A stretch of DNA of 64,000 nt from Hysterium pulicare CBS 123377 (lineage: Eukaryota; Ascomycota; Dothideomycetes; Hysteriales; Hysteriaceae): positions 1 through 64,000 of the forward strand of contig AJFK01000018.1 in assembly GCA_000467715.1 (NCBI GenBank), written 5' to 3'. This document shows positions 23,332 to 35,027 of this stretch, piece after piece (position 1 is the stretch's first letter; each line of letters starts with the position of its first letter). Below the pieces are notes generated by a model. It made no database searches. It was not told where the DNA came from and saw nothing but the letters and a program-made list of their open reading frames with translations. A program made the position numbers and the translations under genes.

Positions 23332-26300
23332 GCGTTCGATAGTTTCGCCGCACTTCAGCTCCTGATGCCAATAGCTTCACTCCGTCTCAGTGCTCCACCA
23401 CCATCATGGTAACTGACTGGCCATCGGACAACCCCAGCGGGAGCTGGGAATGGAGAGGTGAGTGTTGCCTGAAATGACTCTTTTTCAAGTCCGCACGCTC
23501 TTTGGTATACGCATAAAGCACGTTCAGGATTCTGTCGGCAATCTTATGATGGACAGACCTCTAGCTAATATTCTAAAGCTTAGTCACTAATTTGAGCTCA
23601 TGTAGCATGGCTCTCACTACCGCGTCCAGTTTTGCAGCAACAACCTTTAACCCTGCAGATATTCATGCCGCAAGCATCTACCATGTAGGGAATGACGCAT
23701 AGTGCTATCGAAGACTCGAAATGCAACGCGTGTTCTTTGAAGACAGACCTGTGGAATACAAGAAAGAGAGGGATGGCTTGACGGAAACAGGGATGAATGC
23801 AAAAAGGAATTATGGTCGGCGGAACTGGAGAGCTTGCACGCAAGCACTAATCCACCGGTCCACCAGGGACTCCACACCGACCTACTCAGCAACCTCCACG
23901 TAATTCTAGCGTCCAGAAGCTCGGCAGAATAGAGACGCCAGATACGCAGTTGATACAATCCTCCAATATCTATACCCTGGGAATGAAAACCAGCGATCTT
24001 GGAAAACCGGCTACAGGCAGTTGAATCGACAAAACACGAGAGAAGAGATTGCATCCACTCATCATGACCAACTGAGAACCCCGCCCGATACTGTACCATT
24101 CTGCTACTCCAGCTCTACCTGCATCCAATGCCCGGAAACACGGCAGGACCGAGACACATCCGAAACCCAAAGGCAGTTGCGAGAGTACTCAAGCAGGTGA
24201 GTTAGGTGCTGAGTATGGTTTTACATTTGTATTTCTTCAAGGGACACAGCAGGACTCTTGCAGATGTTGCTAACGTTAAACGTGAGCAGATGAAAAGTCA
24301 AGCTCCTGTTGTATTCGTCGAACCCATCGAAGAATGCTACAGAGGTAAAAAGGTACCTGTTGATATGGGGGCTGTACGAGGAATGCTCAAGGCCTGCACT
24401 TGCATGCAATCTGCCGCCTGTATGGACAGAGGTCGGATTCAGACAAGAGTTTCTGGCACATAGAGGTCATTTTCGCAGGCCCTGGGGGGTTGAGTAATAG
24501 GCATATGATGTTATTTCTCCAAGTTTTCCCATTCAAATCGCTGGCAAACCTTCAAAACTTCAGTCTGTCAACTCGGTAGCTGACAGATCTATAAAGCAAA
24601 TGATACCGGTGTTACATCACTTCTCGCACCGATCCAATGCTGTGTGAAGGAATGACAACCCTATTTCAATCTCGATTGATACAAGGTACAGGATGTCCAC
24701 ATCATCACACATCACATCCACCGCCACATCCTTACTCATACCATCTACAAATGAAAGAACAAGCTTCAGAGGCCGCTCTTGCCTCATAAGTCCATTTTGA
24801 CGGAACAAGGCCAAAGTATTTTATGATTCGGACTCGGTAGAGTGCATGATCAAGTGTCACTCTCATGGATATGCCAGAGGAGCGGATCCGGCCAGTAACG
24901 CATCATCCTTCGACATGTTAGAAACCCTCCAGGAACAGCTCGAGGACAGATATCTTACCAACGGCAGTCGAAAACGAGCACCAGACTAGCTCACTGCTGA
25001 GAGTAGATCCGTGTCTGTTTGAATCATGGATGCTAGGCAAGATCGAAGATCCTGTCTTAGCCACTTCTTCATGCTTCCCATAGCAAAGATTTAGTAAGAG
25101 TGGAATATTTCTTGCCATGGCAGATCAGCTCCTACAGCATTTAAGTTAATTGCATTAAAGTTGATCAGATATGTAACCCTTTGCGACTTACCTTGTTCTT
25201 ACGAGATTAGGCACCAGCTCCATACTGCTTCTGCTCCGCAGTCTTGAAAGTGTCGCGGCCTGACCGGGACTTGCCGAGTCCTTAGTTTAAAAGTGCAACG
25301 GAAACCTTTCATCCTGAACCTCATCATCACATCCACTGCGTGGATCAATGTCATCGCAATTTGGGTTGGATGTAGCATTCTGTCTCTTCCATGTGAGCAG
25401 ATCTACGCAAGATTGATTGTCAATGACAACTGGCTTCTTGTTCGTTCTCGATATCTTTCACCCGTGGTAAAAAGGTCGAAGAAGCCAGACAATTTGTCGT
25501 GAAATTCGTGCTCCACATTTGTGGAATCAGTATCATGAACAACTTTTGAAGAATATGCGTGCAACTTGGTAAAACCTTTATCGTTTCGGGCCATAATCAT
25601 GAGGATTTTGCATTGATCTTGTGATTGCTTATGGTGGGAAGGCGATCATTACTTCGCGGAATGAGTATGCCGCGATGCCATTTCCACTCGATATGGAGAT
25701 GCATAATTATGGAACAACGGCGAAGGTCATCAACTGAGCCTTGGTAGTGAACGTCTGGGTCAAATGGCTTTGGTATATGTGGAATTCTGCAACTAATGCT
25801 CTTCCATCAAGCAAAAGATCGCGACCATTTACGCTGAACATTTCCCTGGCATAGCTTGACTGTGTCACATCACAGTACCTTTTCCGGTAGTCCTTCTAGT
25901 ACTGAATCTGCGTCTTCTTTTCGCCGAGATCGGCAACTCGGCCATTTCGCTTCTTTCCACGGTCTGCGAAACAGCCTCTTCTACTGTCCACGGGTACAAT
26001 TTAAGGCTAGTAGCACCATCCGACTCCTTGACGCTCGCTTACTGTATGAGGTGAACAGGCGTCCTGTTTGAGTTTGCCGGTTGGAGGAATCCTTCTTTGG
26101 GCTGTTGCTGGTAGGTCTGTATGATAGTATCTTTGCTGTAACAACTAGTCAGTCAGTCAGTCTGGTAGCATGACTGTGGCCATTTACTCCGCGGTCGGAT
26201 GGCCGTGCCAGATCAACAATGACAGGTGCCAAATGGTATGATGTGGATGCGGGCTATCGATGCAGAGACAGGTGACTTGTTGCTCAGGGCCTGGGGCTAG

Positions 26301-27126
26301 GCTAATTCCGAAGGGTGATCCGGCGGTAGGGATTGCGTCAGATTCAAGGGGTTTTGGCTAGTCACAGGACTATGGAGACTCTCTAACGCGTCTATTCCTG
26401 AGCAGGTTGGTGCCGCTGTCAGCTTGTCGCATCAATGGTTAACATAATGGTCAAGTTTGGCGCTGAAAGCTAGTATGGCTTGCCACAGAAGCTACTAAGC
26501 ATGCTGAATCATCGACTGCAAGGCTTTTGATAAAGTCACTTGGCTATTCGAACAACCCACATAGAATTGTCTCAGTATTATCACTCAGTGCAATGCATAA
26601 CGAAGTAAACATCAGATTGAAGGCAGGCATGATTCAGCTAGCTCCAGAAACATGGCGAGATTATACGGAAGCCAGAACCGAAGTGATAATCGCCCTTTCA
26701 CTGCTAGTTCGCATGTACCCAGGCAGTGTTTGTGGCCCCTGCCCTGCCCTGCACTAGCGTGTGCCATCCATAAAAGAGAATTCTCCGCCATCGAGTCACC
26801 TCTGCTTCTTTTCCCCCACCCTCAACCCTCACTTTTCTATTTACTTTTTTTAATCCCCTCGGGGAAACCCTTTTTTTTCGCCCCTGGGGCACGACCCCGG
26901 TGTTACGGAGACCCCCATTTGTAAGTCTCTCAACCTCAATCTCACTGAATACCTTCATTAACCTACATTCAGACATGGCTATGCAATCACCGCCGATGGG
27001 GGATTCCTTGGGTGAGCCTTACTTGTTTGAGCTTGATTGAGATCCATGCTAAACCCAGACGTCAGGGTTCAGCCCCAAGGAAGCGCTGGGTCTCCCTTTT
27101 TGATGGGCCGCCCGGATTCAGCCTCG

Positions 27127-27174
27127 AGAGAAGCCTTCAAATATATGGGCAATGATACCCCACTTGCATGTCTT
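27127..27174 (+). pseudogene. GOGAT scrap (YMGNDTPLACL)
   Basis: REAFKYMGNDTPLACL matches the GOGAT central-domain block EKEALGSMGNDAPLACL. The match is short but specific. The residues before it (SPFLMGRPDSAS) do not belong to GOGAT. It sits in the third exon of the unit at 26.9-27.45 kb. Confidence 0.5.
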
Positions 27175-27193
27175 ACCGCACAATCCCACCGCC

Positions 27194-27238
27194 GGAGGCG
27201 AGAAAGTTCCAATTGGCATGGTTGTTGTACGAGGCAAT
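27194..27238 (+). pseudogene. 3' block of a SmG gene, isolated
   Basis: GGEKVPIGMVVVRGN corresponds to the Sm2 motif region of SmG (GEKVxIGMVVIRGNS). It is the direct continuation of the block that ends at 17537 on the other strand. The usual tail (SVVMLEALERI) is not found after it; instead AWG and a GTAAGC donor follow. It lies in a different frame from the GOGAT scrap 20 bp upstream. Confidence 0.65.
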
Positions 27239-27465
27239 GCTTGGGGTAAGCTTCTCCTTTTGTTTGCATGTACAAAGTTCGAACCGACCTAACGCAACGT
27301 CAGCGATGGCTTATTTGCAGTATCGGGTGAGACGGATGCTAAGGTGGAAGAGTTGGCCAAAGAGATGCACGAAATTGACGAAAGGTCTGGTGAGTCTTCT
27401 CTTCTTCGGTGTTCCTTCACCTTGTGATAACGACTAATCCCATCGCCAGGCATTTGGGAGCATAC

Positions 27466-28090
27466 ACTTGTACCGATGGCATAGGAAACAGGTCTCCCGC
27501 AAGCACATCTCAAGTTCACGACCAAACCGTTTTGCCCTCCACGCCGAGACTCTCACGCAAGCGCACCTCAAGTTCACGACCAGGCCACGACGAGTCCGCA
27601 ATGACTCTAAACTACGAAACTTGGATCGATGGCATAGGAAATTTGGACAAGCTCGTGGTAGTTGTTAGTGGCGGAGACAACGGAAACGACTGTATTGGCA
27701 TCTCCGTTCGCCATGGAGCCAAATCCGTGACAAACTTCGAGCTGCTTCCACAGCCGCCACCAGACCGTGCCCGAGATAACCCATGGCCGCAATGGCCGCG
27801 CATCTACCGTGTTGACTACGGACACTCAGAAGTCAAAACGCACATGGGCAAGGACCCACGCGAATACTGTGTTATGTCTAAGGACTTCGTCGATGATGGC
27901 GAAGGCATCTATTCAATAGCGAAGCCTTCATGCAAGCACAGCTCAGGTTCACAACAGAACAACGTGGCTCTTCACAACGAGTCCGCAATGACTATAAACT
28001 ACGAAAGTTGACTTGTATGGATGGTATAGGAAATCGGCGATGCTCCACACAATCACACCTCAAGGTCACAACCAGTTCAACGTGGCTCCC
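27466..28090 (+). repeat. Three-copy repeat carrying a GOGAT piece in copy 2
   Basis: The repeat begins GATGGCATAGGAAA (at 27477, 27628 and, as GATGGTATAGGAAA, 28020). It continues with CAAGCACATCTCAAGTTCAC (27511), CAAGCGCACCTCAAGTTCAC (27559) and CAAGCACAGCTCAGGTTCAC (27933), then with ACGAGTCCGCAATGACT and TAAACTACGAAA (27589 and 27979). Copies are about 100-150 bp. Copy 2 is split by the 27646-27906 GOGAT fragment, which lies between GATGGCATAGGAAA and the CAAGCACA segment. Confidence 0.7.
27646..27906 (+). pseudogene. GOGAT C-terminal (beta-domain) fragment
   Basis: The frame reads [88 protein letters not shown]. This is the NAD(P)H-binding part of the GOGAT small-subunit domain ([23 protein letters not shown]...). 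It is almost unbroken over 87 codons, far better preserved than the other GOGAT pieces. One glycine of the GGGDTGND nucleotide loop is changed to serine. Both ends are sharp: similarity starts just after a repeat phrase and ends before another. It is a captured or duplicated fragment, not a gene. Confidence 0.9.
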
Positions 28091-29454
28091 CGCGCTGAAG
28101 GTAGTGAAGGTTTGCGAGAATACGGAAGTGGGTATTGATTTCTCTATTTGAGTTTCTGGTCATCCGGCGAGTGGAGAGGCAGCAAGGTGCATCACCTTCT
28201 TCCAGGTTACTTAGTATGACAGCTGATGAGTGTTATTTTCACGGGAGTCCTATGAAATCTTCAATATGCATCAAATTCTTGCGTAATGGCTTTGGTGATT
28301 TATGTTTTCGAGCGTAGCATTATCCATGTGTGACATCCATTCGAATCTGGACGTTGTTTCACAAAACCATTCGACGAGCGTGTACTTCTCGCGGAGACGC
28401 ATAATCAAAATGATAGAAGAATCAAGAGACTAAAATGGACGCATCAAGCTTCTGGTATGTTCTAGTCGCTTGTTTGAGTCACTTTGGCCATTGCTGCATA
28501 ATGCGCGGGAGATGGTAGGCAGTCGCCTGTCCCGGTAGGCGGCCTTCAACTTCATATTCGCCAAAACCCGCCAACTTCAGCCCTCAACCTTTCATGCTCG
28601 AGCCCTAAATAGATTTGTGCTTTATTTACTGCTCACATTAGGCCTTCCAGTTTACCCCAGGAAGTATCTCACCATTCCTCAAAGCATATGGTTGAGCAGC
28701 AGGTTTCACTGATTTCACCTATTTCAACTCTGAACCCTACATATGTAATCCGGGAACATTTCCGAACTTTTAGAAGCAAAGTCCGAAAGTAGAATATTCC
28801 CAGAAAATCGAACTCCTCCAAAGACACCCGTTGGACCATACGACGGTTACAATGCGTCGTAGAATAGGGCTAGAAGAGTCCAACCCAAGCCCTCGGAGTC
28901 CTCACATAATCTGAGTACCGTAAATGGAGGGAGAACGCAGTGTACTGGAGATCTTGTTACTAGGGAAAAGAAATGACGACCGCCTTGGAAGACCCTCCGG
29001 AATCCAAGCGCAATGGAGCACTTCCTGCATACTTTACTACTCAACCTCGTCGGCTGTTTGAGGGTATTGTGGAACTACTTGCTCTGGTCCCGGATCTGCC
29101 GATTGAGAAGGGCCCAGCCAACACATGCAACATTAAGGAGATAATATAAGATAGCTGGCGTCTGTGAAGCAGACCGCAATCGACATGCGCTCAAGGACCT
29201 GGGAGGATGGTGCGTAAGCATAGGTTTCTGCAGGTCAAAGGATCGACTCACTTTCACCTTCTAGAAAACTCCAACATTCTCCATCGAAACAAGATCTACG
29301 GTCTATCTCATCAGCTTTGAACCCTACCTGACCCTTAGCGTTATTGCAAAGACCTATCACTACGACGATACTCATGTAATGAATTGTGTATAGCATGGAA
29401 ACGGGGAAGGCGCTGCGATATTGTCGAGTTGCAACAGTCTCCTGAAATGGTGTG
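28091..29454. other. Stretch without a supportable gene
   Basis: Short frames only. I see no motif, and no intron chain with compatible frames on either strand. Confidence 0.35.
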
Positions 29455-29960
29455 CTATGGCTCGGTATACAACCATGGTTCGAAGGACACTATGAAAGCT
29501 TTTTCCAACTTCAAATTTGAATCATTGGCTGCAGCTATGAGGACAGTATGTTGTAACAATGCTTGATTCTGTAGCAACCATGATCCCATGATAGGGTACT
29601 TACTTACAGAAGAACTCCAGCCTAGCCAGCCATCACTCATCCCAATCAGATAGCCCGCAGCACTCTTTCCAGTCTCATCACACCGTATCCTATTTCTTGC
29701 TGTTCCATATCCTCTCCCAACAGGTTCGGTAATCGTAATTGAAAATCTTAGGTCTTTGGACTTGGCTGCGGAACAATTGAGGGTGTAGATAAAGTGCGGA
29801 GATGAGAAGACATCGGTTGGACGTGCTCGTAGCTTTTCGGAAAGAGTATGCGCTGCGATTGCTGTGGTTGTGGATTTGGAACAAGCCAAACTTCTTCTAT
29901 CAATCTCCGTAAGAGAATTTTCGGAGAGAAGGTGCGCGTCCCATCCAGCTACGAATTTTC
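29455..29960 (-). CDS. Coding-like frame of unknown product, 5' end not found
   Basis: The minus-strand frame is open for about 165 codons, from just after a TGA near 29960 to TAG at 29455. It includes CSAAKSKDLRFSITITEPVG and NRIRCDETGKSAAGYLIGMS. After GWLGWSSS comes a clean GTAAGT donor with a TTGCTACAG acceptor about 38 nt later; splicing or read-through both keep the frame. There is no ATG at the start, and a CGTAG acceptor sits there, so an upstream exon is expected but I could not find it. This is the most gene-like frame between 28 and 34 kb. Function unknown. Confidence 0.4.
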
Positions 29961-32900
29961 ACGAAATGAAGGAAATATCAACAACGACGGTACATAAGTC
30001 ACTAGTATTGGACGTGTAAGCTCCACAGAAATGATTTGATGACAGGGTATTGGAGACTCGCCCTACCAAACTGTTCCAGCGCGCTTGAAATCAGCGTTAT
30101 ACTACTCTCCTGAACTGCTGGCGTTGAAGCCGCGGTTCCTAGTCCATCCTGCTTTGGTCACATAGCCCTTTGTCTCCTTGTAGCACCGACCACATGTTAT
30201 GTATGCTGGAGACATAAAAGGGGGAGGAGTTGGACGACGGTTATCTCTTGCCCTCCCATCATTCTACGCTGGTTTACTTTAATCTCTTCGCTTGCATCGA
30301 AATCGGACTTTGGGCTTCCGAGAACATTAAGGCGACATCTTATATAGGCGCCAGGAATGGTTGATTGGAACAGACTGAAACGCCATTTAGTGAGGTGTAA
30401 CGGAGGAAAGCGTTGGTCCCGTTTCTGCTTGTCAAAGGTTGCGTCAGAAAATCCATATTCTAGGCTTTGGCAAATACCTTCACTGGAGATTGGAGAAAGA
30501 TACCTAAACTGTTGCTAGAGACTGCTATATGGAGATGTTAGGCTTTCAATATAGGAGAAAGCTATAATCATTGAAGTCATGAACAGTTTCATCAATTCAA
30601 ATGTTAAGTGCCGTCGCAGTGTTTTCGAAAATACCAGGGTGCAAACTGGTCTCGCTTTTCGCTTTTTGCTCACAGATTTCCGCCATCCCTACAACGTCAT
30701 CAGAGACTCTTGGGCTACCTTCGCCGTTAAGCGTGCCTTTCCTTCTGCACCGATTTCAGATTCAATGCGAATACCTTACCTCTCTCAAGACACATTGACC
30801 AGCTACACTTCCTTGGCCATCGTTTCTCGGGTCCCACTCCGCTGAAATTTTCCAGATTCTGATTCGAAGTCCTAAACACCACGAATCCCCTGTTTCTAAG
30901 CTTGGCTCAAGATGGACGCAGCACGATACAATACATATTCAATGTGACTGGGTCAAGATTAGTAGCTCATTACCGGACGCCGCACCTTAAGAGATGGATC
31001 AAGCCGATTAAGAGGAGTGTCCGACACGCGCGGACGCAAAGAAGGCTGGTAAGCTATTTGCTGTCACTGCCGGCTTTATCTCCAAATCATCACCATGTCA
31101 CGGAAGCAGGCTTATGAGGCACAGGTTCATGATCGAATAGGCATGTCTCTCGAGGACGACCCATTGTAGTGGCTAAACCTAAGTCAACACCAGCGCGAAC
31201 GATATCAGAGACACCATTGACGTTACAAGTGGAAATAGTTCTCTCTTCCTCCCTTTGGCATTACCTTTCTTCTGCATCACCTCAAATATGGCTTCGGAAT
31301 ATCTAAGTGTTCGTGTTAGTCTAGATCTAGCACAATGCCGAAGGGCATTAAGAAGATATGTACCGCCAAAAAGTTTGAGATTCCATTGGCGTGTCCAGAA
31401 GCGTATCGTCAGAGACTGCGACGGCATTGACGTTGGGTAATAGATGTCAGATAAGTATGGCATGATTTTTTCCCTAACATGAAGCTTATGCGATACGAAT
31501 CTCACAGTCCGCACTCCAATTACCTGTCCTATATCTACCTCGCCTCGATTATGCGCAGAACCTCCTAAGCACTCGAAGATCCCTCTACACACGGCACCAC
31601 CAGTAACTACCTCGCGGACACCGACAAGTATCATGTCACGACACACTACCACAGGGGTGCTAATACTAGTGAGTGGCTGAAGGAGATAGATGGACTTACA
31701 AGATCCTACGTGGCAGGACCAGTTGCAAATACTAGGCACGGTTCGGAGTGGATTCACCCCTCTTCCACGGTTCCACCCTGTAACGCCCAAATTACACCAC
31801 CTGAAGATGGTCATACCAGTTACTAGCTTCCTTGTTTGTCATCTCAAACGAACCTTTCTCCATTCTCGCATCTGTGGTTTCCTAAGAAAGTATGAGTCGG
31901 TCAACATCAATCATACAACAGCATACCTCTAGAGAATTTTGAGCAAGACTGCCTGCTGGGGTAGGCCGGACACCCTCCACTATGAATGGTGCCGTGCACC
32001 AAGAAGACCTTGACGCGCTGGAACAACTTGCGAATGTACTTGCTGGAAACCTGGTTCCTGACATGGCTGCTTTTCAGGTTCGTAAGGTTTTTGTTACGAC
32101 TCTAGATCAGGAAACGCTAATGTTCGAACTGGGAAGTTCTAATCCTGCATCAACGCTTCCACCTTGAACAATGCGAAATTTGCGTGCGGTCGGTTACTCC
32201 TACAAGCCACGAAACGAAACCTGTCAGATAGGCCTCGCATCAGCTATCGAGGATTGCTTTCAATACAAAGAGCCAATTGGTGTTGGGGCGTTGGGGTTGG
32301 TCAAGACTCAAGGCTATGATGACGGCTTTTGCCCGCAGCATGCTGTCAGATCGAATTCCCTTGGCCAAGCCAGAGCAGAATCCAGCTCAATGAGTCCACC
32401 ATAACTCCACATATCTTTTGCTCATATTGGATGCGTTCTTCGATGAGCTTAAAAAAAGAGAGCCTTCATCATCGCAATGATTCAATCCGTGGCAGGCGCC
32501 ACACAAGGTAAACCCACCTTCTCCTCAGCAACGTATTGCAGCTATACTGATTCTTACAACTTCACAGAATACCCACGAGTCTCTTTCAAGCTTTCGAAAG
32601 GGTGCGCCATCATCGACTCGAATTTGCACATCGTTCCCTCTCCTGACTCCTGCAGCATCACCGTTCTGCGAGTTACGCCACACCATGACCAGGAATTAGT
32701 TTTCCCTCCTCGGAACATAGATAAACTCCACGAGGCGTACGCAATCGCTTTCATTTTCGAATGGAACGTGTGTTATCGCCAGCGATCCCAGTACTCGAGA
32801 GGAGGAAGAGGACAATGAGAACCACGGTTGGGAAAGGAAAACATGGTTCTCATGAGATCGATCAGATAAATGCGCGTCACACTTTCCAAACACGACATAC

Positions 32901-33038
32901 CTTGGTGGCGGTGAACGCAGCTTTCGAGGGGTACAAATACGGTTCTGGAGATCATGTCTATGGAAGAGGAATTGCGGTTTTCATGTGAATACGGAGAGGA
33001 CCTTTGCTGTATACGTTGCGAGTCGCGCATTACTTACT
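29961..33038. other. Stretch without a confident gene
   Basis: Several frames look partly coding, such as a 211-codon frame at 31179-31814 on the minus strand ending near AIFEVMQKKGNAKGRKREL, and 32477-32818 on the plus strand. None has a domain I can name, and overlapping frames compete. Confidence 0.3.
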
Positions 33039-33315
33039 TCATAGCGCTTCAACTAATGATTGGAAAGCTATCAAAATTTCCAAAATACTTCGCATGTCCT
33101 TGAAAATCATCGTGATTGCTAAGTCTCCAATGATGCCTTGTAAGCGGGGAACCAAGCGATATGGCGGTGACGCATCCGCACATCCATTTCTTCCTGACAA
33201 GAAGCAAATGATGCCACTCGCAATTCCTCCCCCAAAGTCAATCAACGCGAAGATCAACATCTTGATTATGAAAAGGTGCCAGAAGTCGATTCGCTCGACC
33301 GCCGTCTCGAAAGGT
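33039..33315 (-). CDS. Possible membrane protein C-terminal exon (weak)
   Basis: An open minus-strand frame ends at TGA 33039. It contains a hydrophobic run, IIKMLIFALIDFGGGIASGI then ICFL, that could span a membrane. It continues RLVPRLQGIIGDLAITMIFK and ends SLVEAL. Smooth composition supports coding, but no start or upstream exon was found and no family is recognised. Confidence 0.3.
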
Positions 33316-35027
33316 GTCCGGATGCCACATGGTCAGAAATTGGTGCGCCGAACTCTTGAGAGTCTTTAAACTTCACATAAAAACTTTAGTCGTTGCAGGA
33401 TGCCAGTAGTGATGATGAGTTCCACTCGTATAGATTGATGATGAACTATAGTATGAAAGCCAGAAGAGAACCTTATCATCAACATGTGATCCATCAAAGA
33501 AAACCCTAAACCGAAAACCGAAAACCAATTTTCTCCTTGTCCATGTTCAACAAAGATAAAAGCAGTCGAGAATTCCCAAAGCCCCGGCCAAATTATGATT
33601 GCAAACCTCGGAGACTTAAGTCCACAGCGGGAAGATGTGTCGGCGATGTTGAAGATGACCTGACCGCTTCCGCAACCCAAACACCACACACCCAACCGCT
33701 GCGCCCCAAAACACTGCAGGCGACTTCAACATGGTGCACCAGACATCCAAAGTGAATAAGAGGAGCTTCAATGCCGACAGGTTCATAAGCTTTGTTGTGT
33801 GCAGGATCAGACTTTGTTTCTTGTGGAATATGAGCTTCGATGGTAAGATTAGATGCGTGTTCTGAGACTTGCTCACCTGATTGTCGGGTTCTTATGAGTC
33901 GGCCTCCTTCCAAAATATCATGTACGTGTGCATCAGTACCCTTAGCGCTGCTGCCCAGAGTCCAGCGAACTTGTTTTCTTCGATTGCATTCTTCTGTATC
34001 TTCGGGCAAATGCGGTCCAGGTCAGATGTCCATGATGAGGACCATTGTTGTTTGCTGTCCGGATTGAAACTCTCGCACCGGGCTCCTGTAGACATGAAAT
34101 TAGGATATGGAACGAAGAGCTTTTGGGGTTTGAAATTACCATCTCACTTGAAGATTCATCCGGGATCCCCACACTTTCGTCTGCCGTGTGAATGAGAAAA
34201 GGGTAAAGGAGTACGCTTGTCTCCAACGCCCCTATAAAGACCCCAATCTTCCGTCCAGGGGAGGTGCCCTATTGAAAGGTGGTGGTGGTCAGCATCAGTC
34301 AAAAACGTTTTCCAGAAAACAGCGGTGAAGAACACAAGCAACGAGGAGTGACAATCATCAAAACAACGAGTCCGGGTTGTGACCCAAACCCCAAGAACAC
34401 AATCCACATACCTTCATCCCCGGCACCTCCCCCAACGGCGCATCAAACAAAGGCGACCGTTGTTGTGATGCACCCCCACCGGAGTGAGGGTGACTGACAG
34501 AGAAGAGAAGAGGAGGAAGAGGGAAGAGGGAAGAGGGGTACTTATAGGCGGCTGCTGAGGAAAGGGCACGTGTTCGGTAGCTCCTGATTAGTCATGTTTG
34601 CCACTGCTCCCAGTGCAGTGCAACGACGGAGAGCTACTTTCGAGGCTTACACAAAAGTGCTATACTTTAGGCAGGAGAAACAGAGTAGATACTTAGGGGT
34701 AAGGATGGGTTATAATATTTCAGCATTGTTAAGTAAAGAGGATCTCCCTTTTGCCTCTATTGATATTCCAAGGTGCCGGCCGTTCCCCTGATCGTATTGC
34801 CCTTTGGGAGCCCCTTCAAGTGGCTTTCGCCGCCGTACGCAGAGCCGAGTTAAGCTCTGCGATATGTCTAAAAGCCAGTTCGCGGCCGTGTGAGCATTCT
34901 GAATTGATATGGCACCATTCTTACTAAGTTTGTATATCATACCTCAAACATACATCCCAGAACACTGTATTCACACTTCCAGAGTGAGTTGGTTGCAGCA
35001 TATCTATTCCAGCCATCCATTCTAGGC
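33316..35027. other. Stretch without a confident gene
   Basis: A minus-strand frame near 33616-33876 has a hydrophobic C-terminal segment (SPAVFWGAAVGCVVFGLRKR) but no clear gene model. A purine-rich tract (GGAAGAGGGAAGAGG) lies near 34510-34540. Otherwise nothing is seen. Confidence 0.35.

Larger units (their letters stand above)
26800..27460 (+). other. Promoter-like region and exon-intron unit built of gene scraps
   Basis: A pyrimidine-rich stretch (about 26800-26910) precedes four well-formed introns in a row: 26921-26972, 27012-27065, 27246-27303 and 27390-27449. All are 52-60 nt, with GTAAGT/GTGAGC/GTAAGC/GTGAGT donors, CTAAC-like branch sites and CAG ends. The first ATG (26975, MAMQSPPMGDSL) lies in the exon after intron 1. 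The exons carry a GOGAT scrap, a SmG scrap and an unidentified piece (SDGLFAVSGETDAKVEEL). The frames do not agree: the ATG frame stops early in the third exon. The unit may be transcribed and spliced, but it does not encode one protein that I can see. Confidence 0.5.

Noticed and set aside
23647-24099. 150-codon minus-strand open frame
   Set aside because: Leu/Ser/Arg-rich with no motif; competing frames exist on the plus strand and no intron or start context supports it.
27177-27245. Whole 26.9-27.45 kb unit as an intact SmG gene
   Set aside because: Only one SmG block is present, in a frame different from the first ATG, and the Sm1 motif is missing.
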